Positions 45,786 to 54,644 of a DNA stretch of 64,000 bases are shown here, one piece after another. Within the stretch, counting starts at the first letter, position 1. Each line of letters starts with the position of its first letter. Where the stretch lies: NCBI GenBank assembly GCA_016871315.1, contig VFZE01000033.1, positions 1 through 64,000 of the forward strand, written 5' to 3'. The notes beneath the pieces are model-generated. The model worked only from the letters and a program-made list of their open reading frames with translations. It had not been told where the DNA came from and did not search any database. The position numbers and the translations under genes were made by a program. The DNA is from Acidimicrobiia bacterium (GTDB taxonomy: Bacteria; Acidobacteriota; Terriglobia; Bryobacterales; Bryobacteraceae).

Positions 45786-46439
45786 TCAGGAGTGAGACAT
45801 CTCGAGGACGCCCTTTTCCTTGAGGCCGGAGAGGGCGAGGCCGTAGCGTCCGCGGACGCCGGTTTTCTCGAAGATGTGTTTGAGGTGGATCTTGACAGTG
45901 CCGGGGCGGATGCCGAGTTCGCGTGCGATCTCTTTATTCTTGAGGCCCTGTTCGACGAGTTCGAGGACCTGCTGTTCGCGAGGTGTGAGTTCGGAGCGCG
46001 GGTAGCGTTCCGCGCGGGGGGATTCGCGGAACAGGGTATCCTCCATCCAGTTGGCGCCGCCGGCGACGGCGCGGAGGCAGGCGAGCAAGGTGTTGGGATC
46101 GGCGGTTTTGCGGAGGATGCCTTTGACGCCGCTTTGGAGCAGGCGGAGAGCCTCGGGCTCGGTAATAGAGTTTCCCCAAATGATGAGGGAGGTGGTGGAC
46201 TGAAAGGCGCGCAATTCCGAGAGCCACTGGAGAACGGCTTGGGAGCCGAAGGACTTGTCGAGGATCAACAGGTCGGGCTGAAGCTTACGGACCAGCTCGG
46301 CGGCGGGGACAAGCGAATCGACGGCGCGAAGGAACTCCAGGTCGGCGGAGGAGTTGAGAATGGAGCGGATGCCTTCGGCGGTGATGGGCTGAGTCTCGCA
46401 GACAGCCACCTTTTTCCTGAGTGCGGAAGTTTCAGTCAT
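45786..46439 (-). CDS. Response regulator with LuxR-type DNA-binding domain
   Basis: About 217 residues from the ATG at 46439 (AAAGGA upstream); the open frame extends to 46475. The receiver domain (about 1-125) has the phospho-acceptor Asp in LLILDKSFGS. The acidic pair usual at the start of receivers is replaced by CETQ, so phosphorylation may be altered. The C-terminal HTH reads LTPREQQVLELVEQGLKNKE, IARELGIRPGTVKIHLKHIF. No partner kinase is visible. It is divergent from the TadZ-like gene about 350 bases away. Confidence 0.88.
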   Translation of the reverse strand: MTETSALRKKVAVCETQPITAEGIRSILNSSADLEFLRAVDSLVPAAELVRKLQPDLLILDKSFGSQAVLQWLSELRAFQSTTSLIIWGNSITEPEALRLLQSGVKGILRKTADPNTLLACLRAVAGGANWMEDTLFRESPRAERYPRSELTPREQQVLELVEQGLKNKEIARELGIRPGTVKIHLKHIFEKTGVRGRYGLALSGLKEKGVLEMSHS

Positions 46440-46791
46440 TTGAGTCCTTTGAAAGAGGCGTCCGGGGGGCAGCAAGCAAATGGATGCGTGGCCGCCTAAG
46501 GAGGCAAGGCAATCTCAATACCAACCATAGAATGCACCGGACTTCAACAGAGTAGTTAGGGAGTGGGATGGAATATCTCAGATGGATTGCTCAGGGCGAC
46601 TACGGGAAAAGCCTCACCCCGAACGGGGGAGGATAGCAATGACAAATGTGATACGGAGGCAATGCAGAAGAGGTGTAATCTTTATAGACTACTCTCACGT
46701 TTGAGGCGGATTTGGCCGATGAAGACAGGGAAGCACTACTCCAAACAGATGACGTGGCGCCGCGAGGCAAGCTCGTAGACAGGGTAAGTAT
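46440..46791. other. 350-base leader between LuxR-type regulator and TadZ-like gene
   Basis: No assigned gene. It contains a compact hairpin, CCTC-A-CCCCGAACGGGG-GAGG (about 46612-46632), ending in a GGAGG that stands 6 bases before an ATG at 46640; that start opens a 21-codon frame (MTNVIRRQCRRGVIFIDYSH). Another frame just before the TadZ start reads LTFEADLADEDREALLQTDD but lacks a start codon. It could be a structured 5' leader with an upstream peptide. It does not match a riboswitch class I can recognise. Confidence 0.4.
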
Positions 46792-48000
46792 TTGAATTCA
46801 CGGAACATACTGGTCATCTGCGCCGACAAGAAGGTACTGGGCGAGCTGAGTCCACTGATCAGCCAGCACTTACCGCTGACGCCGGTGACCGAGATTACAC
46901 ATTACCCGGACCGTGGAGCGCTTGCGAACGTGGTGGGGTCGACTCCGCCGACGCTGTGTTTCCTGGACATGGCGTCGAACCGGGACTACGGGGTGGGAGT
47001 GCTGTCGGACCTGATAGGGCTGTCGCCTCAGACGCAGATCGTGGCGGTGCTAGGGGGAAACGAACCGGACCTGATTCTGCAATGCCTGAGGCAGGGGGCG
47101 GCGGAGTTTTTGTTGAGGCCGCTGGGGGCGGATCAACTGGTGGCGGTTCTGGAGCGGCTCTCGCAAAACGGACCGAGTGCGGGGGGCGGGGCAAAGGGCG
47201 GGGGCACAGTGATCAGCGTGATCCCAGTGAAAGGCGCCTGCGGAGCCAGTACGCTAGCCGGGAATCTGGCGATGCAATGGAAGCGTTGCGGGTACAAGAA
47301 GATCCTGCTGGCTGATCTGGATCCATCGTCGGGGACGCAGTCATTTCTGTTGAAAATCAAGTCCAACTATAGTTTCCTGGATGCGCTGAGCCGGGCCGGA
47401 ACATTGGACTCGGACTTATGGAAGGGCTTGGTAGCCAGCACGCAAGGAGTGGACGTGCTGTTAAGTCCGGATAACGCAAGCGGCAACCACGAGTTGCCTG
47501 ATCCAACGCCGGTAATTGACTTCTGCCGGCAGGCCTATGAGCAGATCACGATTGATCTTGGCGGGCCGTATGGGAATTGGACTGCGAGCGTGGCCGAAGC
47601 TTCCGACGAAGTGTTGCTGGTGACCACCAATGAGCTGCCGGCGCTGCGTGCAACGCAAAGGGTGATGGCGAACCTGGAGAGAATGGGGATTGCCCGCACC
47701 AAGGTGCGTTTAGTAGTGAACCGGTACAGCACGGATGTCGGGCTGAACCAGGACACGATTGAGACGGCACTACACACGGAAGTCTTCCACGTCGTTCCAA
47801 GCGACTATGAAGCCGTGCAAAAGGCATTGGTGGAGGGCAAGCCAATTGCGACCTCGACCAGTTATGGAAAGAGCCTGATGGCGCTGGCTGACCAGTTGTC
47901 GGGGGCCAACAAGAAACAGGCCCGTGAAGCGGAAAAGAAGAAGAGCAATTCTTCGTTCGGCTCGCTGTTTTCCTCCTTTGTCTCGCGCGTCAGTTCCTGA
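46792..48000 (+). CDS. TadZ/CpaE-like pilus-localisation ATPase
   Basis: A 402-residue protein starting at a TTG (46792) with AGGG seven bases upstream; no other in-frame start is near. Residues 1-125 are a receiver-like atypical domain (NILVICADKKVLGELSPLIS). The ParA/MinD-type ATPase follows, with the deviant Walker A PVKGACGASTLAGNLAMQWK and LLADLDPSSGTQSFLLKI. The C-terminus is basic and Ser-rich. TadZ/CpaE proteins position Flp-pilus machinery; no other tad/cpa genes are in the window, so this is a detached copy. Confidence 0.85.
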   Translation: MNSRNILVICADKKVLGELSPLISQHLPLTPVTEITHYPDRGALANVVGSTPPTLCFLDMASNRDYGVGVLSDLIGLSPQTQIVAVLGGNEPDLILQCLRQGAAEFLLRPLGADQLVAVLERLSQNGPSAGGGAKGGGTVISVIPVKGACGASTLAGNLAMQWKRCGYKKILLADLDPSSGTQSFLLKIKSNYSFLDALSRAGTLDSDLWKGLVASTQGVDVLLSPDNASGNHELPDPTPVIDFCRQAYEQITIDLGGPYGNWTASVAEASDEVLLVTTNELPALRATQRVMANLERMGIARTKVRLVVNRYSTDVGLNQDTIETALHTEVFHVVPSDYEAVQKALVEGKPIATSTSYGKSLMALADQLSGANKKQAREAEKKKSNSSFGSLFSSFVSRVSS

Positions 48001-48061
48001 GAGGGTCACCGCAGAAACCGCGGGCGCTTTGCGAGAATAGGGAGAAGGCAAACAAAGCGCA

Positions 48062-48667
48062 ATGGTAATCACGGGTATCTACTACGCCATCGGACTGGTG
48101 GCAGGCGGGCTTGTGGTCTCTTATTTTACGAGGCCGTGGCTGGGTGTTCCATTTTATATTCTGGCGGCATTCTGCCTGTACTTTTTCCGCGATCCGGAAC
48201 GTGTGACGCCGCAGGGACCATACGCGATCTCCCCTGCCGACGGCAAGGTTGTGGCGGTGGTGAAGGAAACCGAGACGCGGACGCGGGTTTCGATCTTTCT
48301 AAACGTATTTGATGTGCATGTGAATCGTTCTCCGATCGCGGGGAAGATCACGAAGGTGGACTACAAGGAGGGGAAGTTTCTAGTGGCAAGCAAGGAGGAG
48401 GCCTCCACCGACAACGAGCAGAACACGGTGACGCTGGTAGCAGAGGACGGGACGACGATCGTGTTCAAGCAGATCGCGGGGCTGGTGGCGCGGCGCATCG
48501 TGTTTTGGAAATCGGTCGGCGATCAGGTGAAAATGGGTGAGCGCGTGGGACTGATCAAGTTCGGGTCGCGGATGGACGTGTTGCTGGGGCCGGAATGGCA
48601 GGTTGGAGTGAAAGAGGGGGAAAGGGTGGAGGCCGGAGCCAGCATACTGGCGCGGCGGAAAGGATAA
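48062..48667 (+). CDS. psd: Phosphatidylserine decarboxylase (short, pyruvoyl type)
   Basis: A 201-residue decarboxylase that makes phosphatidylethanolamine. Membrane segments are at the N-terminus (YYAIGLVAGGLVVSYFTRPW). Family blocks are YFFRDPERVTPQGPYAISPA, IFLNVFDVHVNRSPIAGKIT and the self-cleavage site region LIKFGSRMDVLLG, where Ser becomes the pyruvoyl group. Length fits the archaeal/short Psd class. pssA follows after 7 bases. Confidence 0.95.
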   Translation: MVITGIYYAIGLVAGGLVVSYFTRPWLGVPFYILAAFCLYFFRDPERVTPQGPYAISPADGKVVAVVKETETRTRVSIFLNVFDVHVNRSPIAGKITKVDYKEGKFLVASKEEASTDNEQNTVTLVAEDGTTIVFKQIAGLVARRIVFWKSVGDQVKMGERVGLIKFGSRMDVLLGPEWQVGVKEGERVEAGASILARRKG

Positions 48668-48674
48668 GGCCTTG

Positions 48675-49577
48675 GTGAAGGGCTTACGGCTGAAGGATAG
48701 GCTGGTGGATCCGAATTCGCCGGACCGGCGTCCGCGGAAGGCGGCCTATGCGTTGCCGACGCTGTTTACCGCAGGGAACCTGTTGTTGGGGTACCTCGCC
48801 ATCATGAAGGCGTTTCAGGGGGCGATGCTGGCCGCCACTGGCGCTACCGGCGTGAACCCGCATTTGGAGGTGTCTGCGATCTCGATCGGGGTGGCCGTGT
48901 TCCTGGATGGGTTGGACGGGCGGATTGCGCGGTTGACCAATACAGTGAGCGATTTCGGGCGGGAGCTGGATTCGCTTGCCGATGTGATTACTTTTGGTGT
49001 GGCTCCGGCGGTGCTGGCATGGGTGTGGGGATTCCAGTTTGCCGATGGGGGGCTGGAAGGAGAGCTTCGGGAGCACTTCAACCGCGCGGCCTATTTTTTC
49101 CTGTTTCTGTACCTGATGTGCGGGGCGTCGCGGCTGGCGCGGTTTAACATACAGGTGGACCCGGTGCCAAAGAACCCCGGGCGGCCTGGGCGGAAGTATT
49201 TCGTGGGGTTGCCGATTCCAGCGGCGGCGGGGATGGTGGCGGCGGTAGTATATGCAAGCGGGAGCGAGCCGCTGCGCTGGTGGCCGCTAAGCGTGGCGTG
49301 GCTGGTTTTTATGGGCGGGCTGGCGTTTCTGATGGTGAGCACATGGCGGTACCGGAGCTTCAAGGATTTCAACCTGCTGCGGCCGCAGTCGCCGGTGAGC
49401 GTGGTGATGCTGGGGAGCCTGATCTACCTGACGCTGAATTATTCCCACGCCGTGCTGCTGTCGATGGCGGTCTGTTATGTGGGCAGCGGTGTCGTGATCC
49501 GCATTGGGGGAATCGTGAAGCGGAAACTGCGCCCGCCGGCGAGTCCACCGGAAGAGGCGGCCATTAGCAATGGCTAA
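48675..49577 (+). CDS. pssA: CDP-diacylglycerol-serine O-phosphatidyltransferase
   Basis: About 300 residues from GTG 48675 (a TTG at 48672 is equally possible; AAGG lies just upstream). The CDP-alcohol phosphotransferase motif D-G-x2-A-R-x8-G-x3-D-x3-D is present: DGRIARLTNTVSDFGRELDS then LAD. Six to eight membrane helices are predicted. It makes phosphatidylserine, the substrate of the preceding Psd, so the two genes form the complete PE branch. Confidence 0.95.
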   Translation: MKGLRLKDRLVDPNSPDRRPRKAAYALPTLFTAGNLLLGYLAIMKAFQGAMLAATGATGVNPHLEVSAISIGVAVFLDGLDGRIARLTNTVSDFGRELDSLADVITFGVAPAVLAWVWGFQFADGGLEGELREHFNRAAYFFLFLYLMCGASRLARFNIQVDPVPKNPGRPGRKYFVGLPIPAAAGMVAAVVYASGSEPLRWWPLSVAWLVFMGGLAFLMVSTWRYRSFKDFNLLRPQSPVSVVMLGSLIYLTLNYSHAVLLSMAVCYVGSGVVIRIGGIVKRKLRPPASPPEEAAISNG

Positions 49578-50580
49578 GGGCGCGCTACGCTCGGCGGCCA
49601 TCGCGGGAGGAGAATCACTGCTGGGTAAGGAACTCCGGGATCTTCTCGGAGATCGTCTGCCTGGGGTGAAGGCGAAGCTGGTGGGCAGCGAGGATGAGTC
49701 GTTGATTCTGACCGAGCAGGCCGGCGAGGCGGTGGTGATGACGGGGATGGACGCCGAGAGCCTTGCGGCGGCGGACTTGGTATTTCTCGCCGGTTCGCAG
49801 GAGGGGAGCCGGCGTGCGATGACGCTGCTGAAGGAGTCCGGGAATCAGGCGCCGGTGGTGGACCTGAGTTATGCGCTGGAGGAGTTGCCGGAGGCGCGGC
49901 TTCGGGCTCCGCTGGCGGCTCCTGATAGCCAAGCCGGGGGAGGCAGGATTCACGTGATCGCGCATCCTGCTGCGTCGGTTCTGGCAGGCTTTTTTTACCG
50001 GCTGCGGGAGAAGCACACGATCGTGCGTGCGATTGCGCATGTGCTGGAACCGGCGAGTGAACTCGGACGCGCGGGAGTGGATGAGCTGCATCAGCAGACG
50101 ATCCAGCTGCTTTCCTTCAAGAAGCCGGTGAAGAAGGTATTCGACGCGCAATCAGCGTTCAACCTGCTGGCGCGCTATGGGGAAGAGTCGCCGCACAAGT
50201 TGCAGCAGGCCGAGCAGCGGATCGAGCGGCACCTGGCGACGTTGCTGGGGCCAGCCGGGAACATTCCCATGCCGTCGTTGCGGCTGGTGCAGGCTCCGGT
50301 GATGCACGGGCATAGCTTTTCGGTGTGGGTGGAGATGGAATCGGCGCCGGACATAGAACAGATGATGGAGAGCTTCACGGCTCCGGAGTACGACGTTCGC
50401 GGACCGGATCTGGATGCGCCGGATATCGTGGGGATGGCGGGGCAGAGCGGCGTGGCGATGGGGGTGGGGGAGGCGGACCGCAACGACCGGAAAGCGGTCT
50501 GGTTCTGGATGGTGGCCGATAATTACCGGGTGATGGCGGAGAACGCGCTGAAAGTTGGCCAGGAGTTGCTGAGCGCATGA
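49570..50580 (+). CDS. Aspartate-semialdehyde-dehydrogenase-like protein lacking the active-site Cys
   Basis: A 336-residue protein overlapping pssA by 8 bases. The pattern is that of Asd/USG-1-type proteins: N-terminal dinucleotide fold (AAIAGGESLLGKELRDLLGD, ADLVFLAGSQEGSRRAMTLL), then a dimerisation domain (AHVLEPASELGRAGVDELHQ QTIQLL) and APVMHGHSFSVWVEME. Where true enzymes have N-C-x-x-T, the text is IAHPAASVL without Cys, so dehydrogenase activity is unlikely. The job is unknown; the location before lptE hints at an envelope-linked role. Confidence 0.78.
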   Translation: MAKGALRSAAIAGGESLLGKELRDLLGDRLPGVKAKLVGSEDESLILTEQAGEAVVMTGMDAESLAAADLVFLAGSQEGSRRAMTLLKESGNQAPVVDLSYALEELPEARLRAPLAAPDSQAGGGRIHVIAHPAASVLAGFFYRLREKHTIVRAIAHVLEPASELGRAGVDELHQQTIQLLSFKKPVKKVFDAQSAFNLLARYGEESPHKLQQAEQRIERHLATLLGPAGNIPMPSLRLVQAPVMHGHSFSVWVEMESAPDIEQMMESFTAPEYDVRGPDLDAPDIVGMAGQSGVAMGVGEADRNDRKAVWFWMVADNYRVMAENALKVGQELLSA

Positions 50581-51089
50581 AGCTGCCGGCGGTTGTGGCC
50601 GTCACGACGATGCTTGCCAGCTGCGGGTATCACGTTTCCGGCCGAGGCGACCCGATGCCGAAGACGCTGAAGACGATCGCGATCCCGAGCTTCGGCAACC
50701 TGACGACGCGTTACAAGCTGGCGGAACGATTGCCGGCGGCGTTGACGCGGGAGTTCATCAGCCGGACGCGCTACCAGGTGGTGGCCGATCCCAACGACGC
50801 CGATGCGTTGCTGCAAGGCACGGTTGTGAGCTACAACGCGTATCCGACGGTATTTGATCCGGCGACGGGCCGCGCGGCGGGCGTGCAGGTGATCGTGATC
50901 CTGCAATTGAAGATGGTGGAAAGGGCGACCAACCGGGTGCTTTATCAGCGGGACACGTTCGAAGCGCGAGCACGGTATGAGATCAGCGTGGACCAGGTTG
51001 CGTTTTTCGACGAAGGGTCGGCGGCGCTGGACCGGATGGCGTTGGAGGTGTCGCGCACGGTGGTGAGTTCGCTGCTGGAGAATTTCTAA
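50577..51089 (+). CDS. lptE: LPS-assembly lipoprotein LptE
   Basis: A 170-residue lipoprotein with the lipobox LASC (Cys16; MKLPAVVAVTTMLASCGYHV). The LptE-type pattern follows: TIAIPSFGNLTTRYKLAERL PAALTREFISRTRYQVV, then ADALLQGTVVSYNAYPTVFD. It plugs the LptD barrel that inserts LPS into the outer membrane. It overlaps the ASADH-like gene by 4 bases and is followed by holA after 2 bases. lptE-holA adjacency is common in diderm bacteria. Confidence 0.9.
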   Translation: MKLPAVVAVTTMLASCGYHVSGRGDPMPKTLKTIAIPSFGNLTTRYKLAERLPAALTREFISRTRYQVVADPNDADALLQGTVVSYNAYPTVFDPATGRAAGVQVIVILQLKMVERATNRVLYQRDTFEARARYEISVDQVAFFDEGSAALDRMALEVSRTVVSSLLENF

Positions 51090-51091
51090 AG

Positions 51092-52204
51092 ATGATGACG
51101 GCGGACCAGTTTGTGCGCAGCCTGGAGAAGGGACCGGTATCACCGGTATACCTTTTTCTGGGACCGGAGAGTTATGCGCGGGAGGCCTGCCGGAGCGCGC
51201 TGCTGAAGCGCGTGCTGGGAGACGGGGAGCGGGAGGAGAGCTTCATCCGGCACGACATGGAGGAGGTGCCGCTGGCGGCGGTGGTGGATGACGCGCGGTC
51301 GCTGTCGCTATTCGCACCGAAGCGGGTGATCTGGGCATCGCGCGCGGAAGCAGCGCTGCCGCGGGGGCGCAGAGGCAGCTCTGAGGGCGAGGAGGATGAC
51401 AAGGGCGGCGGAGACAGCGGCGCGCTGGAGACGTACCTGGGCGATCCCACGCCGGACGTCGTGGTGGTGCTTGACTCTTCCCGGTACGAGTTCGACGGGG
51501 AGGATAAGAGCAAGCAGGATCGCGTAAAGAAGTTCTACTCAGGGATACGCGCGGTGGTGGAGTTTCCGCGGTTCAGGGAGGCGGACGCAGCGCGTCTGGC
51601 GCGGGAGTTGGCGCGGGCGCGGAAGCTGGAGATTGGCTCGGCGGAGCTGGATCTGCTCGTGGAGGCGACGGGGAGTTCGGCGGCGGCGATTGCCACGGAA
51701 ATAGAGAAGCTGGCGCTTTATGCGGGGGCCGGGGGGCGGGTGACGGCGGAAGATATCGCGCAAATGGTGCCGCAGGCGCGGGCGACGACGATCTTCGCGT
51801 TGGTGGCGGCGCTGGGGCGCAAGGACCGCACGCAGGCGCTGGAGATTCTGGACACGCTGGTTCGTGAAGGTGAATACCTGCCGCTGGCGCTGCAATTTCT
51901 AGCGGCGCAGTTCCGGCAGGCGCTGGTGGCGGGCGAGGCGGGGCTGTCGGGAGGGCGCCAGATCATGGGGTATTTTCAACGGATGGGTGTGGCGATGTGG
52001 CCTTCGCGCGCCGAGCAGATTGCGCAGACGGTCACGGCATTCCGCAAGGATGATCTGCGCTCCGCGCTGAGGCGGATCAGTGAAACGGACGTGGCATTGC
52101 GCGACATCCGGCCCGATGACCGGACGGTGATGGAGGAGTTTGTGCTGGGGCTTACAGCGGACCGTAGCGGCGGACGGCCTGCGGGACGGGCGGCTCGGGG
52201 ATGA
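51092..52204 (+). CDS. holA: DNA polymerase III subunit delta
   Basis: A 370-residue delta subunit of the clamp loader. The start (MMTADQFVRSLEKGPVSPVY LFLGPESYARE) and the motif LVEATGSSAAAIATEIEKLA are typical, as are AEDIAQMVPQARATTIFALV and LALQFLAAQFRQALVAGEA. Two ATGs are adjacent at 51092 and 51095. An acidic insertion (SSEGEEDDKGGGDSG) is seen near residue 95. The last 53 bases overlap the opposite-strand membrane gene. Confidence 0.93.
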   Translation: MMTADQFVRSLEKGPVSPVYLFLGPESYAREACRSALLKRVLGDGEREESFIRHDMEEVPLAAVVDDARSLSLFAPKRVIWASRAEAALPRGRRGSSEGEEDDKGGGDSGALETYLGDPTPDVVVVLDSSRYEFDGEDKSKQDRVKKFYSGIRAVVEFPRFREADAARLARELARARKLEIGSAELDLLVEATGSSAAAIATEIEKLALYAGAGGRVTAEDIAQMVPQARATTIFALVAALGRKDRTQALEILDTLVREGEYLPLALQFLAAQFRQALVAGEAGLSGGRQIMGYFQRMGVAMWPSRAEQIAQTVTAFRKDDLRSALRRISETDVALRDIRPDDRTVMEEFVLGLTADRSGGRPAGRAARG

Positions 52205-53918
52205 TGCGGAGGGCGGGGTTGTAGTGAACGTTGGTGAGTTCGGGGCCGGCGAAGGGCGCCGGGGTCCATCGGTTTAGAACGCGGGGATGGCCGCCGCTGT
52301 AGTCGATGAGCAGGGTGTTCTGGAGGCAGGTTCGTTCAAACATTTGCGGCTGGCGGGGCCGCTTCCAGACCCATTCGCCGTTCTCGATGGCCCAGTGGTT
52401 GTCCACCGAAGGCGTGCCGTCTTCGTGGAAATAGGCTCCTGCCACGGGCACGCCGGGATTGTAGAGCCGGAACACCTTGTCGAACCAGAGGTTTTCTCCG
52501 AACGGGTCGCCTTGCTTGGGCATGTTCAGCAGGAAGACGAGGGTGTAAGGCTGAAGCCGGGGCGCGGCGTTGATGATCCCGGCGACCACGACACGCTGAA
52601 TCTCCCAACGGTGGCGGTGCGCGGCGCCAAAGTGCAGAGCAGCTTTGGCCCCGAAGAGGCCAGCAGGGAGCGCGAGTAAGATGGCGGCGGCCAAGGGCAG
52701 CCTGCGTCCGGGGAGGCGGCCAGCCAGCAAGGCAATGCCGGCCGCGAGGGCAACCATGGCTCCTGGGCCGGATAACAGAAGCGTGCGCCAGGCTGTTCGG
52801 GCGTCTTCCAGGATGAGATAAGGCGGGAAACTAAAGGCGCAATAAAGGAGGCCTGCGGCGGCCACGGCAAGCAGAGAGCGCGGAGCGGGCAGAACGGCGC
52901 CCTGAGCGCGGAATTGCCGGACAGCGAATAGGGCCAAGCCAGCAAAGAAGAAGACGGCGGACAGCGTGACCAAGTAAAAGAGGCCTTGGGGAGCGAACTG
53001 GTTTGCGGAGACATCCTGCCATCGCCAGAAGTTGAGGGTGTGCCAGAGATTGTAGAAGAAATCGACGGTGAGATTAGCGGCGGTAAGATCCTTGCGCAGC
53101 ATAGAGGACTGGTAGTCGATGTTGGTGGCCACCATGTAGAGGCGCAAGGTGAGGGCGGCATAGGTAGCGGGCACGATAGCCCAGGCAGCGGTGAAGCGAA
53201 TCCACTGGTTCCGTTTTGGGCGAAGGGGAAGAAGCAACAGCGGCGCGGCGCAAATGACAAAGATGGGGCTCTCATAGGTCCAAAGCGTCAAGTGCTGGAA
53301 GAACATGCCGCCCAGCATGCATGCGGCGCGGCGGAGAGGGTCCGGGGACTGGTAGGCCGCCACCAGGCAAGAGAAGGAGAGCAGGATCCATAGGAGAAAG
53401 CCCTGCTGGTTCATCTGCCCGATCCAGAGCAGGGAACGGTCGGCGGCATGAAAAATGACCAGGGCGCCGGCGAGGAAGCGGAAGGCGGGCCAGGCGGGAA
53501 GAAAGCGCTCCAGGAGCATGAATACGACCAGACCGCGAAACCACCACAGAGCGGCGTACATGGCGGTGTAAGGAACGTAGCTGCCGGAAATGCCAAGCGC
53601 TTCGCCGATCAGCCAGGACAGATGGAAGAAAAAGCGGATGTGGAGCCGAAGCAGGAATGGCCAGTAGAAGAACCCGGCGAGCGGGCCGTCGGAATCGCTG
53701 GAATAGACGAACTCGGTTTCATAGGGCATGCCGGAGGTGGCGATGGATGGGGCCCACATGAGAATCACCAAAGGGAGAAAGCAGAGCGCCGCCAGCAGAC
53801 GATCGCGCCATGTATCGGCGCGGTGGAATGCGGCAACGGGATGGCCTGCGGCAAGGAAGTTGCCGAAGCTGAAAATCGGCTGGGGAGAGCGGTCCGGCCT
53901 GCGGTGCAGCTTTTTCAT
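52152..53918 (-). CDS. Large polytopic membrane protein, possibly a glycosyltransferase
   Basis: A 588-residue protein with about ten to twelve membrane segments (LLAALCFLPLVILMWAPSIA, LVVFMLLERFLPAWPAFRFL, LFYLVTLSAVFFFAGLALFA). A C-terminal soluble part follows (TLVFLLNMPKQGDPFGENLW). The second loop has TEFVYSSDSDGPLAGFFYWP. Overall topology recalls GT-C-type or O-antigen-related integral membrane proteins, but no motif is decisive. It lies next to a polysaccharide-type ABC exporter on the same strand. Confidence 0.6.
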   Translation of the reverse strand: MKKLHRRPDRSPQPIFSFGNFLAAGHPVAAFHRADTWRDRLLAALCFLPLVILMWAPSIATSGMPYETEFVYSSDSDGPLAGFFYWPFLLRLHIRFFFHLSWLIGEALGISGSYVPYTAMYAALWWFRGLVVFMLLERFLPAWPAFRFLAGALVIFHAADRSLLWIGQMNQQGFLLWILLSFSCLVAAYQSPDPLRRAACMLGGMFFQHLTLWTYESPIFVICAAPLLLLPLRPKRNQWIRFTAAWAIVPATYAALTLRLYMVATNIDYQSSMLRKDLTAANLTVDFFYNLWHTLNFWRWQDVSANQFAPQGLFYLVTLSAVFFFAGLALFAVRQFRAQGAVLPAPRSLLAVAAAGLLYCAFSFPPYLILEDARTAWRTLLLSGPGAMVALAAGIALLAGRLPGRRLPLAAAILLALPAGLFGAKAALHFGAAHRHRWEIQRVVVAGIINAAPRLQPYTLVFLLNMPKQGDPFGENLWFDKVFRLYNPGVPVAGAYFHEDGTPSVDNHWAIENGEWVWKRPRQPQMFERTCLQNTLLIDYSGGHPRVLNRWTPAPFAGPELTNVHYNPALRIIPEPPVPQAVRRYGPL

Positions 53919-53921
53919 TGG

Positions 53922-54644
53922 TTAGCGGGAGGCGCGATAGGCGTCGAGGACCTTCTTCGCCTCACCCTGCATCATAATCCGGCCGCGATCGAGCCACAGG
54001 GCGCGGTTGCAGAGCTGCTGGACGGTGTCCGGGGAATGGGAGACGCAGATGATGGTCTTGCCGGCGTGGCGCAGGCTGTAAAGCTTTTCCTGGCATTTTT
54101 GCTGGAAGTTTTGATCGCCGACCGCGATCACCTCATCGAGGATGAGAATGTCAGGGTCCATGTGCAAGGCGACGGAGAATGCCAGACGCATGGTCATTCC
54201 GGAGGAATAGGTGCGCACCGGCTCATGGATGAAATCGTTGAGGCCGGTGAACTCGATAATTTCGCCGGCAAGCTCGTCGGTGCGGCGGCGGGAAAATCCC
54301 AGCAGGCTGGCGTTAAGGCGCAGATTCTCGGCGCCGGTCAGGTCAGGGTGAAAGCCCGAGCCCAGCTCAAGCACGGCGGCAATGCGGCCGTTGACGATGA
54401 CTTCGCCTTTATCAGGAAGGCAGATACCTGTGGCGAGGCCGAGGAGCGTGCTCTTGCCGGCTCCGTTGGAGCCAATGATGCCAAGCCCGTCGCCCTTTTC
54501 GGCAGTGAAGGAAATGTCGCGCAGGGCATGGAAAGCCTCCTTGGGAAGCTGGCCGAGCCATTCGCGAATGTGGGTGCGCAGCAGCTTACTCGTGAGGCCG
54601 TGGGCGAAAACTTTCGAAACGTTGCGGAACTCAAGGGCGGTCAT
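53922..54644 (-). CDS. ABC transporter ATPase for polysaccharide export (Wzt/KpsT/TagH type)
   Basis: A 240-residue ATPase. The N-terminus carries the Wzt-like insert [20 protein letters not shown]. Walker A is GSNGAGKS at residues 58-65, the signature is [16 protein letters not shown] and Walker B is [12 protein letters not shown]. The C-terminal carbohydrate-binding domain of some Wzt proteins is absent. It probably powers export of a lipid-linked glycan with the permease encoded just upstream (4-base overlap). Confidence 0.92.
   Translation of the reverse strand: MTALEFRNVSKVFAHGLTSKLLRTHIREWLGQLPKEAFHALRDISFTAEKGDGLGIIGSNGAGKSTLLGLATGICLPDKGEVIVNGRIAAVLELGSGFHPDLTGAENLRLNASLLGFSRRRTDELAGEIIEFTGLNDFIHEPVRTYSSGMTMRLAFSVALHMDPDILILDEVIAVGDQNFQQKCQEKLYSLRHAGKTIICVSHSPDTVQQLCNRALWLDRGRIMMQGEAKKVLDAYRASR

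Noticed and set aside
46592-46640. Possible c-di-GMP (GEMM) riboswitch before the TadZ-like gene
   Set aside because: There is a hairpin and an A-rich linker, but the conserved GEMM core sequences and tetraloop-receptor arrangement are missing.
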